From positions 124,001 through 188,000 of the forward strand of contig NZ_JARHUJ010000006.1 in NCBI RefSeq assembly GCF_029223285.1: 64,000 bases of DNA. Reading direction: 5' to 3'. The notes under the pieces were generated by a model, which was not told where the DNA came from, made no database searches, and saw nothing but the letters and a program-made list of their open reading frames with translations. Source of the DNA: Paraflavitalea sp. CAU 1676. Its GTDB lineage: Bacteria > Bacteroidota > Bacteroidia > Chitinophagales > Chitinophagaceae. Made by a program: the position numbers and the translations under genes. Below are positions 43,033 to 51,625 of this stretch, in pieces (within the stretch, counting starts at the first letter, position 1; each line of letters starts with the position of its first letter).

Positions 43033-43035
43033 AAC

Positions 43036-43614
43036 ATGCAAAGGCATACGATAACATATTTACTTCGCACAGCAGCTCTACTCCTGGGCTGCTTTTTTGT
43101 TTTGACCGCCTGCCAAAATGATCAACAGGAAGTAGACAAACTGTTTACGCGGAAGATCATGCTCGAAGAAGCCCGGCAGATCGAAAGCTTCCTCAGCGAA
43201 AAAGGAGTGGTGAAAGCCCGCCTCACAGCGCCCTTCATGCAACGCCGCGCCATCGACTCCGCATATATGGAATTTCCCAAAACCCTGCACGTCGATTTCT
43301 ACGACTCCACCACAAAGATCGAAAGCACACTCGACGCCCGTTACGCCAAATACTTTCAATATGAAAGCAAGATATTGCTGCGCGACAGCGTGGTCGTCAT
43401 CAACGTAGCCAATGGAGATACCCTGCGTACCTCCGAACTCTGGTGGGATCAGAATAAGCAGGAATTCTATACCACCGCCCCCGCACGGATCCATCAGCGA
43501 ACCCAAACGATGTTTGCGCGCCAGGGCCTCAGGGCAGCCCAAAACCTGACCTGGAAAGAATTCAACCAGGCCTCCGGTACTTTCCTTACGTCCGACTCGA
43601 CCTTCATGCAATAG
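43036..43614 (+). CDS. lptC: LPS export periplasmic protein LptC
   Basis: 192 aa. N-terminal anchor, a lipobox-like FFVLTACQ, then LFTRKIMLEEARQIESFLSEKGVVKARLTAPFMQRRAIDSAYMEFPKTLHVDFYDSTTKIESTLDARYAKYFQYESKILLRDSVVVINVANGDTLRTSELWWDQNKQEFYTTAPARIHQ, which is the Bacteroidota LptC beta-jellyroll pattern. It moves lipopolysaccharide from the inner membrane towards LptA. It is three bases downstream of the outer-membrane protein. Confidence 0.9.
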   Translation: MQRHTITYLLRTAALLLGCFFVLTACQNDQQEVDKLFTRKIMLEEARQIESFLSEKGVVKARLTAPFMQRRAIDSAYMEFPKTLHVDFYDSTTKIESTLDARYAKYFQYESKILLRDSVVVINVANGDTLRTSELWWDQNKQEFYTTAPARIHQRTQTMFARQGLRAAQNLTWKEFNQASGTFLTSDSTFMQ

Positions 43615-44175
43615 ATCCTGGTTTTTCCGTAAACAAACCTGTGAACAATTCCGCTATTGGCCCACATCCCCGCGCCAAAAAATCCCTGGCAAAAGATGTC
43701 TTTGTGCCTGCCTTTTTGCGTAAATTCAGGGAACAATAGACCTCCTCCCCACGCCACCAGCGGCGCTTCAAAAACTCGCAATTTCGACATCCATACTCCC
43801 ACACCTTGTCGAGACCTTAACGAGACCTTGTCGAGACCTTATCGAGACCTTATCGAGACCCGCTCCCGTATCGGCCCAATACCGGCCAGTACCCGGCCAG
43901 CATCCAGCCATTACCGCAAATCATACTTACGATCACACCCCCCACCGATAACTCCCCGCCAGGCCCAATCCTTCAATCGCACCGGTTTCCATACGTGTAC
44001 CAAAGATCGAGCGTCTCCACAATCAGTTTATTATCAACAAAATACACGCCAACAAGGCTCAACCCTACCCAGTATGCGCAGCCAGCACCAAATCCGCTAC
44101 CTTGTGGCTGGAAAAAATAATTCAATCTACATTCCAACCTTTTATTAAGCGGCTGCTCTTATTAATAGCACGGCA
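43615..44175. other. 561-bp intergenic region, C-rich on the plus strand
   Basis: Between lptC and the ECF sigma gene. It includes an 11-bp tandem repeat (43802-43860, listed) followed by a degenerate C-rich stretch. A plus-strand frame (43657-44148) reads through the repeat but has low complexity and no homology-like features. No promoter with TAnnTTTG was found before the sigma gene; TACCTTG near 44097 is a near miss. Confidence 0.4.
43802..43860 (+). repeat. 11-bp tandem repeat, about five copies of CGAGACCTTnn
   Basis: Unit CGAGACCTT plus two variable bases (AA, GT, AT, AT), period 11 bp, from 43810, with a partial copy (CACCTTGT) just before it. Period 11 is close to one helix turn, so it may be a phased binding array or a simple expansion. 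Confidence 0.8.
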
Positions 44176-44727
44176 TTGGAAAACATAGCACACATACTAA
44201 CGGCAATAGTGAGAAAAGCAACCCAGGGCGACGACGAAGCCCGGAGCCTGCTCTATCAGCAATTCGCTCAAAAAATGTTCAGTATCTGTGTACGTATGAC
44301 CGGCAACCGGCCCGATGCAGAAGACATATTGCAGGAGTCATTCATCACCGCCTTCAACAGTTTGCACCAGCTCCGGGAGCAGCACCTGTTCGAACCATGG
44401 CTCCGCCGCATCATCGTCAACGAATGTATCCGCCACGTAAAGAAGGTGATCCGCTGGCAACCCGTCGAAGAAATTGACCTGCATGATGCCTGGTTGGATG
44501 CAGACAACTGGCTGCAGGGCATCAGCTTCGAACAGATACACCAGGAAATAAAAAGCCTGCCCGGTGGCTGCCGCGAAGTGTTCAACCTCTATGTGGTCGA
44601 GAATTACTCGCATCAGCAAATCGCCGAAGCCCTCGAAATAACCGTATCGACCTCCAAAAGTCAATACCACCGGGCAAGGCAACTTTTAAAAGAAAGGCTC
44701 TTAAAACAATTGTTACGTCATGGATGA
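44176..44727 (+). CDS. ECF-type RNA polymerase sigma factor
   Basis: 183 aa from TTG 44176, as no ATG lies ahead of the conserved region. Region 2: RMTGNRPDAEDILQESFITAFNSLHQLREQHLFEPWLRRIIVNECIRHVKKV; region 4: LPGGCREVFNLYVVENYSHQQIAEALEITVSTSKSQYHRARQLLKERL with the HTH. Its stop overlaps the next gene by 8 bp, the usual sigma/anti-sigma pairing. No extra C-terminal domain. Directs transcription in response to an unknown signal. Confidence 0.92.
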   Translation: MENIAHILTAIVRKATQGDDEARSLLYQQFAQKMFSICVRMTGNRPDAEDILQESFITAFNSLHQLREQHLFEPWLRRIIVNECIRHVKKVIRWQPVEEIDLHDAWLDADNWLQGISFEQIHQEIKSLPGGCREVFNLYVVENYSHQQIAEALEITVSTSKSQYHRARQLLKERLLKQLLRHG

Positions 44728-45481
44728 AATTAAAAAATACCTCTTCGAGAACCGGGACGAACTGGACCTGGAGCGAGCGCCACGCCCGCAGGTATGGAAG
44801 TACGTCCAGCGCGAAACAAGTGTAGTGAAAAAGCCAGTGGTGCCCCTTTACCTTAAATGGGCAGCTGCAGCAGCTATCCTGGTGGCCGTATCTACAATGA
44901 CCTGGTGGTGGGTGCGTCCGGCAGCACCGCAGACAACGGAGCCAGAATTGTCGGTCGTTACGCCCAAAATCAACAACATCCCGGAGCCGGCTCGCCGGGT
45001 GGGCTCATCTACTGGTACATCCTCTCAGCCGGAGATTGATGTAACCAACCCCGAACTGCCCGGCGACGCCATCACAGCAGGGGAAACAAGAAAACGGGAA
45101 AACCGCAAACGCAACCATAAGGAAAAACAAGCTGCGCCACAACAACCAGCTTCCCCCTTGGATTTGATCGAGGACAACTACGCCTCCATCATCAATTACC
45201 AGGTAAAAAAACTCGAGAAAACACCGATCTACATAGAAAGCGCCGGCTATTTCCACCTATTCAAAAAGCAATGGCTCGACCTGGAGCGTGATGAGAAAAA
45301 AGTTAAGCAGGACGTACGCCTGTATGGACTTAATGACAACCTCGTCAATCAACTCATCCAGCTCTATCAGCAAAAGTTATGGCTTTTGAAAGAACTGCAA
45401 ACAGAGATCAACAAAATGAATGTACGGGCCTCACAACACCCGGACATTAAAAGAACCGCTCCGGCTTTTTTAAAACTGTAA
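44720..45481 (+). CDS. Probable anti-sigma factor, single-pass membrane protein
   Basis: 253 aa. Short cytoplasmic N-terminus (MDEIKKYLFENRDELDLERAPRPQVWKYVQRE, about 1-40), TM at about 43-65 (LYLKWAAAAAILVAVSTMTWWWV), then a periplasmic Pro/Ser/Thr-rich linker and a helical charged C-terminal part (SAGYFHLFKKQWLDLERDEKKVKQDVRLYGLNDNLVNQLIQLYQQKLWLLKELQTEINKMN). No zinc-binding HxxxCxxC motif visible in the N-terminus. The overlap with the ECF gene and topology support an anti-sigma role; the cytoplasmic part is short, so binding should be tested. It precedes an exported DUF4097-like protein by 10 bp. Confidence 0.75.
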   Translation: MDEIKKYLFENRDELDLERAPRPQVWKYVQRETSVVKKPVVPLYLKWAAAAAILVAVSTMTWWWVRPAAPQTTEPELSVVTPKINNIPEPARRVGSSTGTSSQPEIDVTNPELPGDAITAGETRKRENRKRNHKEKQAAPQQPASPLDLIEDNYASIINYQVKKLEKTPIYIESAGYFHLFKKQWLDLERDEKKVKQDVRLYGLNDNLVNQLIQLYQQKLWLLKELQTEINKMNVRASQHPDIKRTAPAFLKL

Positions 45482-45491
45482 AAAACAAGAC

Positions 45492-46805
45492 ATGAATAAC
45501 AAGCAACTTATTCCGGCCGCACTGCTGGCAGCCTCCTGTTTCCTCGCAGGCACAACAGCCACACAGGCCCAGAAAACACTCACCAAAGAAGTTACTCAGG
45601 AGGTAGCTTCTCAAAAAGGATCCCTGATCCGCATCGTAGCATCATCACGCAAGGTCGTTATCAAAACATGGGACCAGCCCAAGGTAAAAGTAACCATGGA
45701 GCTCAATTACGACACCAGCTACCCACGCAAGAACAACACCGATGCAGAGTGGTTCGAAGCCCTGGGCGTAAATATTAAACCCTTCAGCAATCGCGTTGAT
45801 ATCCTTACTTCAGCCAGCGCCATCACTTCCGGTACCTATGCCGCCACACCCCGTAAAGGTGATGTTTACTATTCCGGTGACGACCACGTCATTGTTAAAG
45901 GCAAAGCAACAACGATCCCCGGACAGGTTTATCAGTCTGGCAGATTACAGGAAGTAGTAGTATCCGGATATGCCAAGGGTATGGCCAGGCCCAGCGTTTC
46001 TATCATGAATATCCTGGTACCGGCAGGCGTAAAACTTGATATTGAGAATAAGTACGGCGACGTGGTGATTGGAATGAATGTAGACGAAGCCAAACTGAAA
46101 GTAACCAACGGTGCACTCGATGCGCAGGATGTTAAAGACCTCAAACTGGAAGGCTCTTTTTGCAACGCCAACCTCGGCAATGTCGACAAGGCAGAGATAG
46201 AATTCGCCAACGGAACATTCAGGGCGCAAAACATCAACGACCTCGACCTTGATGCCCGCTCATCTACCTTCGAATATGAAAAAGGCAACTACCTGTATCT
46301 CCGCAGCCAGGCCGATAACATCACCATCGATGCCATCGACAAAATAGATGGCCGCAAAGTATACGGAAGCATCCGCGTCGATCAGCTCAACAACAGCTTT
46401 GACCTCGAAGGCAACAATGTGGATATCAAGTTCCGCAACATCGCACCTGAAGCGTCGCTCATCAAGATCAACAACAAATATGGTGATGTACGCCTGCCCG
46501 TGAAAAGCCTGAAGAATTATTATGTTGACTTCATCGGCAATTATTCAACGGTGTTCGCTCCATTCCAGAAAGAAGTGGTAAAGGAAGAAGAAAAGAAACC
46601 AACAGAAGGAGAAACTACCGGAACTGGCACTGCATCCAACAAGCTCGAAGAAGTGAAAGTGATAGGGTATGCCCGCAAAGTAGGCCCAACTAATTCGGTA
46701 GGAGAAGTAGCGCCCAGGCACTTTACCAGCGCAGTGGGAGACACCAAAGGAAAACACACCCGCATCGAACTGACCTGCCATTCGTGCACCGTCGACTTCA
46801 AATAA
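45492..46805 (+). CDS. Exported DUF4097-like protein with two SusC/TonB-box-like motifs
   Basis: 437 aa. Signal peptide (to about 26, ATQAQ), then a repeated beta-rich 'adhesin-like' region (VDIENKYGDV, ...GALDAQDVKDLKLEGSFCNANLGNVDKAEIEFANGTFRAQNINDLDLD...) typical of DUF4097 beta-helices. Unusual: residues 152-160 LQEVVVSGY and 385-393 LEEVKVIGY mimic the SusC-type TonB box (EVVVxGY). The C-terminal half has a Glu/Lys/Gly-Thr-rich linker (PTEGETTGTGT). It is the third gene of the sigma/anti-sigma unit and ended by a terminator, so its expression may be the output or input of that switch. Confidence 0.8.
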   Translation: MNNKQLIPAALLAASCFLAGTTATQAQKTLTKEVTQEVASQKGSLIRIVASSRKVVIKTWDQPKVKVTMELNYDTSYPRKNNTDAEWFEALGVNIKPFSNRVDILTSASAITSGTYAATPRKGDVYYSGDDHVIVKGKATTIPGQVYQSGRLQEVVVSGYAKGMARPSVSIMNILVPAGVKLDIENKYGDVVIGMNVDEAKLKVTNGALDAQDVKDLKLEGSFCNANLGNVDKAEIEFANGTFRAQNINDLDLDARSSTFEYEKGNYLYLRSQADNITIDAIDKIDGRKVYGSIRVDQLNNSFDLEGNNVDIKFRNIAPEASLIKINNKYGDVRLPVKSLKNYYVDFIGNYSTVFAPFQKEVVKEEEKKPTEGETTGTGTASNKLEEVKVIGYARKVGPTNSVGEVAPRHFTSAVGDTKGKHTRIELTCHSCTVDFK

Positions 46806-46848
46806 TCACCGCTCGCTTTCCGCCATAACCAATAGCAACAAACAACAG

Positions 46849-46875
46849 GGAGCGGCTAACAACCGCTCCTTATTT
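46849..46875 (+). terminator. Terminator after the DUF4097-like gene
   Basis: GGAGCGG (46849-46855) pairs with CCGCTCC (46863-46869), loop 7 nt, then TTATTT. It ends the sigma/anti-sigma unit and precedes the beta-barrel gene. Confidence 0.7.
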
Positions 46876-47084
46876 CACCACCCTTTGGAAACAATTGCTT
46901 ACCCGCTTACTGACCAGCCCAAAGAAATTCGTCAAGGATCCACACCCATTGATCAAGATTACAGCAATAGCCAGCATACAGCAACTAAATTAGCAGGCAG
47001 AAAGGATTAGCAGTAAGCACAGTAACAACTCCGGCAGCAGCAGTCCCCGGTCTCAGCAACATTCAAACAATCAAAAGTATAGCC

Positions 47085-49526
47085 ATGATTTTTACAAAGA
47101 GAGCTTTGTACGGGAGTACTATATCACTCCTGTTGAGCTTCCTCACTCATCAAACATGGGGTCAAAACCAGGCAACTATCAAAGGAACAGTACAGGATAG
47201 CACACAAGCCAGGCCCCTGCCCTATGCAACAGTTGGCTTATACCAACTGAATAACCAGCAAAAACCCCTTCGCAATATATTCACTGACAGTAAAGGCAGG
47301 TACACATTCAGCAAAGTAGATACCGGTCGTTACATCATATTCGCCACCAACAGTGGATTCGGAGAAAAAGGCTCCCTCCCCATCCATATCACTGGCAGCA
47401 GCGCCGAAATAGAGATCCCCGCACTACAGTTAGGTATTGCCAGCACAACGTTGGCAGCCTTCACCCTAACCGCCCGCAAACCACTTATCGAACACAATGA
47501 AGATAAACTTACCTACAACGTAGAAGCCGATCCGTCCAATGCAGCACAAACAGCAACCGACGTGATGCGCAAAACACCCTTTCTATCGGTTGATGGAGAA
47601 GGCAATGTCCAGCTCAACGGACAAAGCAATTTCAAAGTCCTGCTCAACGGAAAGGAAACAGCCATGTTCAGCCGCAACGTCAAAGAGGCCCTTCAATCAT
47701 TTCCGGCAAACCTCATCAAGAGCATCGAAGTGATCACCACCCCTTCTGCGAAATACGATGGCGAAGGAGTTGGCGGCATCATCAACATCATCACCAAAAA
47801 GAAGATAGTTGGCTACAATGGGAACATCGGAGTATTTAGAACAACCCTCGGCAATACAAACCTGAATAGCAACGCTAGCTTTAAGTTTGGGAAATTCGGC
47901 ATCAGTGGCTACTATGGCATCAACCAGGTAAATGGCATTAAATTCAGGAACGCAGCAGTAACGGAATCCTTTAATCCGGTAGCCTATTCAAAGCGCATCT
48001 CCAAAGGCAACCGCACCATGAATAACTTCTACAACTACGGCAACCTCGAATTGAGCTGGGATGTCGATAGCCTCAATACCCTCAGCGGATATGGTTCGCT
48101 TACCGGAGGCTCCAACAAGAACCACAACGACCGCTACTTCGACGTAGTATCGCCCAACGGACAAGACACCGCCCGCACCCTCTTCGACGACCAGTTCAAC
48201 TATAGTTACCCCTCCAGGAACTGGGGCACCGATTTCATTCACAAGTTCCGTCGAAACAAGGAGCAGGAGCTTACCATCAAAATGTTTCACGACTACAGCA
48301 ACGACAAAAACCTGCAAAACAGCGATCAGCAAAGCCCCAATGGCCGGCGGTCTGTCATCAACGACAACAAATCGATTAACCGGCAAAGTACCTACCAGCT
48401 CGATTACATACACCCATTTAAGAATAAGATCAAACTGGAAACAGGACTCAAAGCCATCCTCCGTCATGCAGAAGCCGATTACGTAAGTCAGCAACGTTTT
48501 TCGCCCGATGAGAAGTTTGTTATCGACACCACCAACTCCGACAACTTCAACTATCGCCAGAACGTATTCGGAGGCTATGCCACACTTCGGTTTGCCATCA
48601 AGAAATTTAACTTCCGCATAGGCGCCCGTATCGAGCAAACGGTAGTAGACGGCGACTTTGTAAAATCGCACACTACCGTCAACCAGGATTACATTACGCT
48701 CATGCCCTCCTTCTTCGTATCAAGAAAGTTCGGCACCATGCACACCCTTTCATTATCTTATTCTAAACGGCTTAGCCGACCTTATATCTGGGACCTCAAC
48801 CCATTCGTGAACAATACCGATTCACTGAGCCTCAACTTTGGCAATCCCAACCTTAGTCCGGAGTTATATCATAGTGTAGAATTGGGTTGGACCGTCCTCA
48901 AAGGGAAAACCAATATCAATATCCGCCTCTCGGAGAATTTTAGCAATACCCAAATAGCGCGGTATTCCTACTTCAACGATCAAACCGGCGTCACTTATTA
49001 TACATCCGACAACATCGGCAGCTATTCATCGACAGGCTTAAGCGGAAATGTATCGGTATCCCCAACGGCCAAATGGCGCATCAGCAGCAATATCGGCCTC
49101 CGGTACGATTTTGTAAAGAACCGCCGCAATCCGGCGCAAAGGAACAACGGGCTTGGCGGATACGGAAACATCAACAGCAGCTATGACATCACCAAAAAAA
49201 TAAGTGCTTTCGCCAATGCCAATCTCAATCGGGCACCTGCACAACTACAGGGTTACTATGGCCTCAACTATTGGTACAGCTTCGGATCCAATTTCAAGAT
49301 GTTAAAGGAGAAGCTCACCTTAACGATCAACATCAACAATATATTTAGAAAAGATATAGAATGGAAAAGTTCACTGGGTGATAAGAACTTCCATACAACA
49401 TCATGGAATTACCGCCCTGGCCGATCAGCCAGCATTGGCCTTCGCTGGAACTTTGGAAAACTTACCGAAAGCGTATCCCGCAAGCGGGGAGTCAACAATG
49501 ACGATCTGCGCGCAAATAGCAACTGA
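47085..49526 (+). CDS. Outer-membrane beta-barrel protein with carboxypeptidase-regulatory-like domain (TonB-receptor-like), third copy
   Basis: 813 aa. Signal peptide (to about residue 27, HQTWGQ), a carboxypeptidase-regulatory-like domain (IKGTVQDSTQARPLPYATVGLY, RNIFTDSKGRYTFSKVDTGRY), a plug-like region (DKLTYNVEADPSNAAQTATDVMRKTPFLSVDGEGNVQLNG, FKVLLNGKETAMF, IITKKKIVGYNG) and a long barrel ending ...GVNNDDLRANSN. Same family as the 13347 and 16156 genes but more divergent. The position directly after an ECF/anti-sigma/DUF4097 set suggests coordinated surface signalling, as in FecI/FecR systems, though the receptor here is separated by a terminator and its plug lacks an N-terminal signalling extension that I can identify. 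Confidence 0.87.
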   Translation: MIFTKRALYGSTISLLLSFLTHQTWGQNQATIKGTVQDSTQARPLPYATVGLYQLNNQQKPLRNIFTDSKGRYTFSKVDTGRYIIFATNSGFGEKGSLPIHITGSSAEIEIPALQLGIASTTLAAFTLTARKPLIEHNEDKLTYNVEADPSNAAQTATDVMRKTPFLSVDGEGNVQLNGQSNFKVLLNGKETAMFSRNVKEALQSFPANLIKSIEVITTPSAKYDGEGVGGIINIITKKKIVGYNGNIGVFRTTLGNTNLNSNASFKFGKFGISGYYGINQVNGIKFRNAAVTESFNPVAYSKRISKGNRTMNNFYNYGNLELSWDVDSLNTLSGYGSLTGGSNKNHNDRYFDVVSPNGQDTARTLFDDQFNYSYPSRNWGTDFIHKFRRNKEQELTIKMFHDYSNDKNLQNSDQQSPNGRRSVINDNKSINRQSTYQLDYIHPFKNKIKLETGLKAILRHAEADYVSQQRFSPDEKFVIDTTNSDNFNYRQNVFGGYATLRFAIKKFNFRIGARIEQTVVDGDFVKSHTTVNQDYITLMPSFFVSRKFGTMHTLSLSYSKRLSRPYIWDLNPFVNNTDSLSLNFGNPNLSPELYHSVELGWTVLKGKTNINIRLSENFSNTQIARYSYFNDQTGVTYYTSDNIGSYSSTGLSGNVSVSPTAKWRISSNIGLRYDFVKNRRNPAQRNNGLGGYGNINSSYDITKKISAFANANLNRAPAQLQGYYGLNYWYSFGSNFKMLKEKLTLTININNIFRKDIEWKSSLGDKNFHTTSWNYRPGRSASIGLRWNFGKLTESVSRKRGVNNDDLRANSN

Positions 49527-49574
49527 CGTCGTTTTTCTCATAGCCGTAAATTCCGAACGCTTAGTCGGAATGCT

Positions 49575-49602
49575 AAAGGCCGGGTGTCTACCCGGCCTTT
49601 TA
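49575..49602. terminator. Bidirectional terminator
   Basis: AAAGGCCGGGT-GTCT-ACCCGGCCTTT, a perfect 11-bp stem with a GTCT loop (49575-49602), between the beta-barrel gene and the convergent porin-like gene. The A/T ends serve both directions. Confidence 0.88.
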
Positions 49603-49621
49603 ACGTACAACTTCAATATTA

Positions 49622-50182
49622 CTAATGCAGCCTTACAAACATACCCAATTGACCAACCCTGTTCATATTGGAAGTATTACCGTTCTTGGTAATATCGGTG
49701 AGGCCGGCGCCGTAGCGTGCATAAAAACCAATTTGCTGCGTTGCTGCTACGCCAACACCCAGGTTCACACCGACATCTGCTTTGCGATATCCGCCGTCAA
49801 CTTCAACATCGTTGCCGCCGCCCTTCACCTTGGCAGAGGTTAAGAAGGAAAGCTGCGGACCAAACTCAAAGTATAGTTGCTTTACAGGATAGTATTGGAT
49901 CATCACGGGCACCTGTATATAGCTAAGTGCCAAAGTGCGTTCACCTTCGCCCGTCTGATACTTTTGCCCTTGACCCGAATACAATAACTCGGGCTGAATG
50001 CACCAGCGGGAGTTCAACGAGTGATGCAGAAATAAACCCACGTGTCCGCTTACTCTATTGCTTCCATTGAAATTAGAAACATCTGTAAGATTGAGGCCCC
50101 CTTTAATACCAGGAGCTGTTTGCGCTTGAATAAAGCCTACAGAGCAGCAGGCAAGCGCTGCAAGTACGATTACCTTTTTCAT
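49622..50182 (-). CDS. Outer-membrane beta-barrel protein, porin family (OMP_b-brl_2-like)
   Basis: 186 aa from ATG 50182; the frame extends to 50218 but the signal peptide (MKKVIVLAALACCSVGFIQAQ) starts here. Then GIKGGLNLTDVSNFNGSNRVSGHVGLFLHHSLNSRWCIQPELLYSGQGQKYQ, a strand-turn pattern typical of small eight-stranded barrels, ending with a terminal aromatic-rich strand (GQLGMFVRLH). Function unknown. Monocistronic. Confidence 0.88.
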   Translation of the reverse strand: MKKVIVLAALACCSVGFIQAQTAPGIKGGLNLTDVSNFNGSNRVSGHVGLFLHHSLNSRWCIQPELLYSGQGQKYQTGEGERTLALSYIQVPVMIQYYPVKQLYFEFGPQLSFLTSAKVKGGGNDVEVDGGYRKADVGVNLGVGVAATQQIGFYARYGAGLTDITKNGNTSNMNRVGQLGMFVRLH

Positions 50183-50594
50183 AATGATTGTTTTTACACG
50201 ATAGGTAAAACAAAGCACATGCCATCAACCGTTAAATCGCATTAGCAAAATGGTTATCAATACGGTATCGCTAGTGTTGTTTATGTATGGCCACAACACA
50301 TTTCCTTTGTAAATAGGGGAAGTGTGGAATTGCTTTTGGGAAACATTATGCACAATAAAATACCACCTCTACTCACAATCAATTCATTGAACCTATGCTG
50401 CTGCTGATTTAGCACCTATGTCCATTTATTAAGCATTCAAATTATCCGGCACCCTCAGGTTTCGCCACTGGTAGCTTTTAAAAGCGCACTCAAAATAAAT
50501 GGCAACCACAGGATAAAATCTGCCAAACACTCATTCCCGGAATTACCGCAACCGTTATTATCGTTCTTTTGTCACCGCAATACAAACCTTATCT
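50183..50594. other. 412-bp divergent intergenic region
   Basis: Separates the porin-like gene from the NTF2-like gene. I see no exact TAnnTTTG; TTCTTTTG near 50566 is one base off for the plus-strand gene, and minus-strand TGTGCTTTG near 50216 is a weak match for the porin-like gene. No ORF or RNA recognised. Confidence 0.4.
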
Positions 50595-51116
50595 ATGAAG
50601 CAAGTGATACTAAGCGGGCTGTTGTTTACGGTGTTCATGTGGGCAGCCTGCTATTCGAGAGTGAGCATTGCCGATACGGAACATGAAAAGGCAGCCATCA
50701 AAGCAGTGATCGCGAAGGAAACGGAAGCCTACTACAAACAGGATTTCGAATCCTGGAAAAGTACCTATATAAATGAAGCATGGTTTCGCTCTTATGGTTA
50801 TTGGGAAGGATATGCAGAAAAGGTTCGTAGTTACAATGGCTTCGAGGCGCTAAGGGATTTCAAGAAAAAGCAGTTTGAAGAGAACCGGACACTATGGGTT
50901 GGTTCAACCGAAGAAAGAAGCAATGAAAACCTGCGGGTACATGGCAACATGGCCTGGTACACATTCGATCAGGTTTCTTACGCAAAGGATACGCGCAAAC
51001 TATTGGGCAGGTCATTAGAAACCAGGATCCTCGAAAAGATCGACGGGCACTGGAAAATAGCGTATCTCGGATTCCACTACCTGCCGCTACAAGACAGCAG
51101 TATAGCCATGAAATAA
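50595..51116 (+). CDS. Exported NTF2/SnoaL-like protein (DUF4440-like)
   Basis: 173 aa. Signal peptide with a Cys (MKQVILSGLLFTVFMWAACYS), possibly lipoprotein-like (WAAC). The mature part is an NTF2-like alpha-beta cone: AIKAVIAKETEAYYKQDFESWKSTYINEAWFRSYGYWEGYAEKVRSYNGFEALRDFKKKQF, and RVHGNMAWYTFDQVSYAKDT, LETRILEKIDGHWKIAYLGFHYLP. No clear catalytic residues; DUF4440 proteins are mostly of unknown function. Followed by a terminator. Confidence 0.82.
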   Translation: MKQVILSGLLFTVFMWAACYSRVSIADTEHEKAAIKAVIAKETEAYYKQDFESWKSTYINEAWFRSYGYWEGYAEKVRSYNGFEALRDFKKKQFEENRTLWVGSTEERSNENLRVHGNMAWYTFDQVSYAKDTRKLLGRSLETRILEKIDGHWKIAYLGFHYLPLQDSSIAMK

Positions 51117-51148
51117 ATCAGGGACTCAGTATATAGGCGTGTTTTTTA

Positions 51149-51183
51149 CCCTGCCACCTCACCCGGTTGGCAGGGCTTTTTTT
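51149..51183 (+). terminator. Rho-independent terminator
   Basis: CCCTGCCA (51149-51156) pairs with TGGCAGGG (51168-51175), loop 11 nt, then C and seven T (51177-51183). It closes the NTF2-like gene. Confidence 0.85.
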
Positions 51184-51565
51184 GCACTGGGCCCTTCACC
51201 TCGGGCGATCCCCCCTACCGTGCCCACAGCCCGCCTTTCTCCACACCCGGCCAGCCTCGTCCCTCCATAACGGCCCCACCCATCTGGCCCGTAACCATCC
51301 GTTCTCCGCACAAAGTTATCCTGGTCTCAGTGCATTCTGCACTCCGCCTGCGGGGCACGCAGTCCGCCTTTCTCCACCTTAAGCCATCCAGGTCCCTCCA
51401 AATCTGGCCGTCCGCCTACGCACCTGCATCCACTTTCATTCAAACCTTATCCTTGTCGCAACCTTCACCACACCAAGTGGTTATCACGTAACCACACTCC
51501 TATCCCACCCATGCCAAAGACCCCAATTCCCGTCCGGATAACAAATCAATAACAAAGAATCTCAA
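51184..51565. other. Pyrimidine-rich intergenic stretch before the efflux operon
   Basis: About 380 bp with strong C and low G on the plus strand. GCCCGCCTTTCTCCACAC and GTCCGCCTTTCTCCACC form an imperfect direct repeat (about 51229 and 51364). No ORF with protein-like composition. Not assigned a function. Confidence 0.4.
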
Positions 51566-51603
51566 TTAAACGATTGTTTAGTTTAAACGTTTGTTTAATT
51601 TTG
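51566..51603 (+). promoter_or_regulatory. TetR-type operators and promoter of the efflux operon
   Basis: Two palindromes, TTAAACGATTGTTTA (51566-51580) and TTAAACGTTTGTTTAA (51583-51598), centres 17 bp apart, overlap the -7 box TAATTTTG (51596-51603, exact TAnnTTTG). The TetR-family gene starts 23 bp downstream, so autorepression of the tetR-efflux operon is the simplest reading. Confidence 0.75.
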
Positions 51604-51625
51604 TGGTGTCATAAAGCATTGCCAA

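Noticed and set aside
43657-44148. 163-aa plus-strand frame in the lptC-sigma gap
   Set aside because: It reads through the 11-bp repeat (RDL-ETL-RPYRDL pattern), has low complexity and no signal, domain or promoter.
51167-51382. 71-aa frame after the NTF2-like gene
   Set aside because: Starts inside the terminator, Pro/Leu-rich translation of a C-rich strand.
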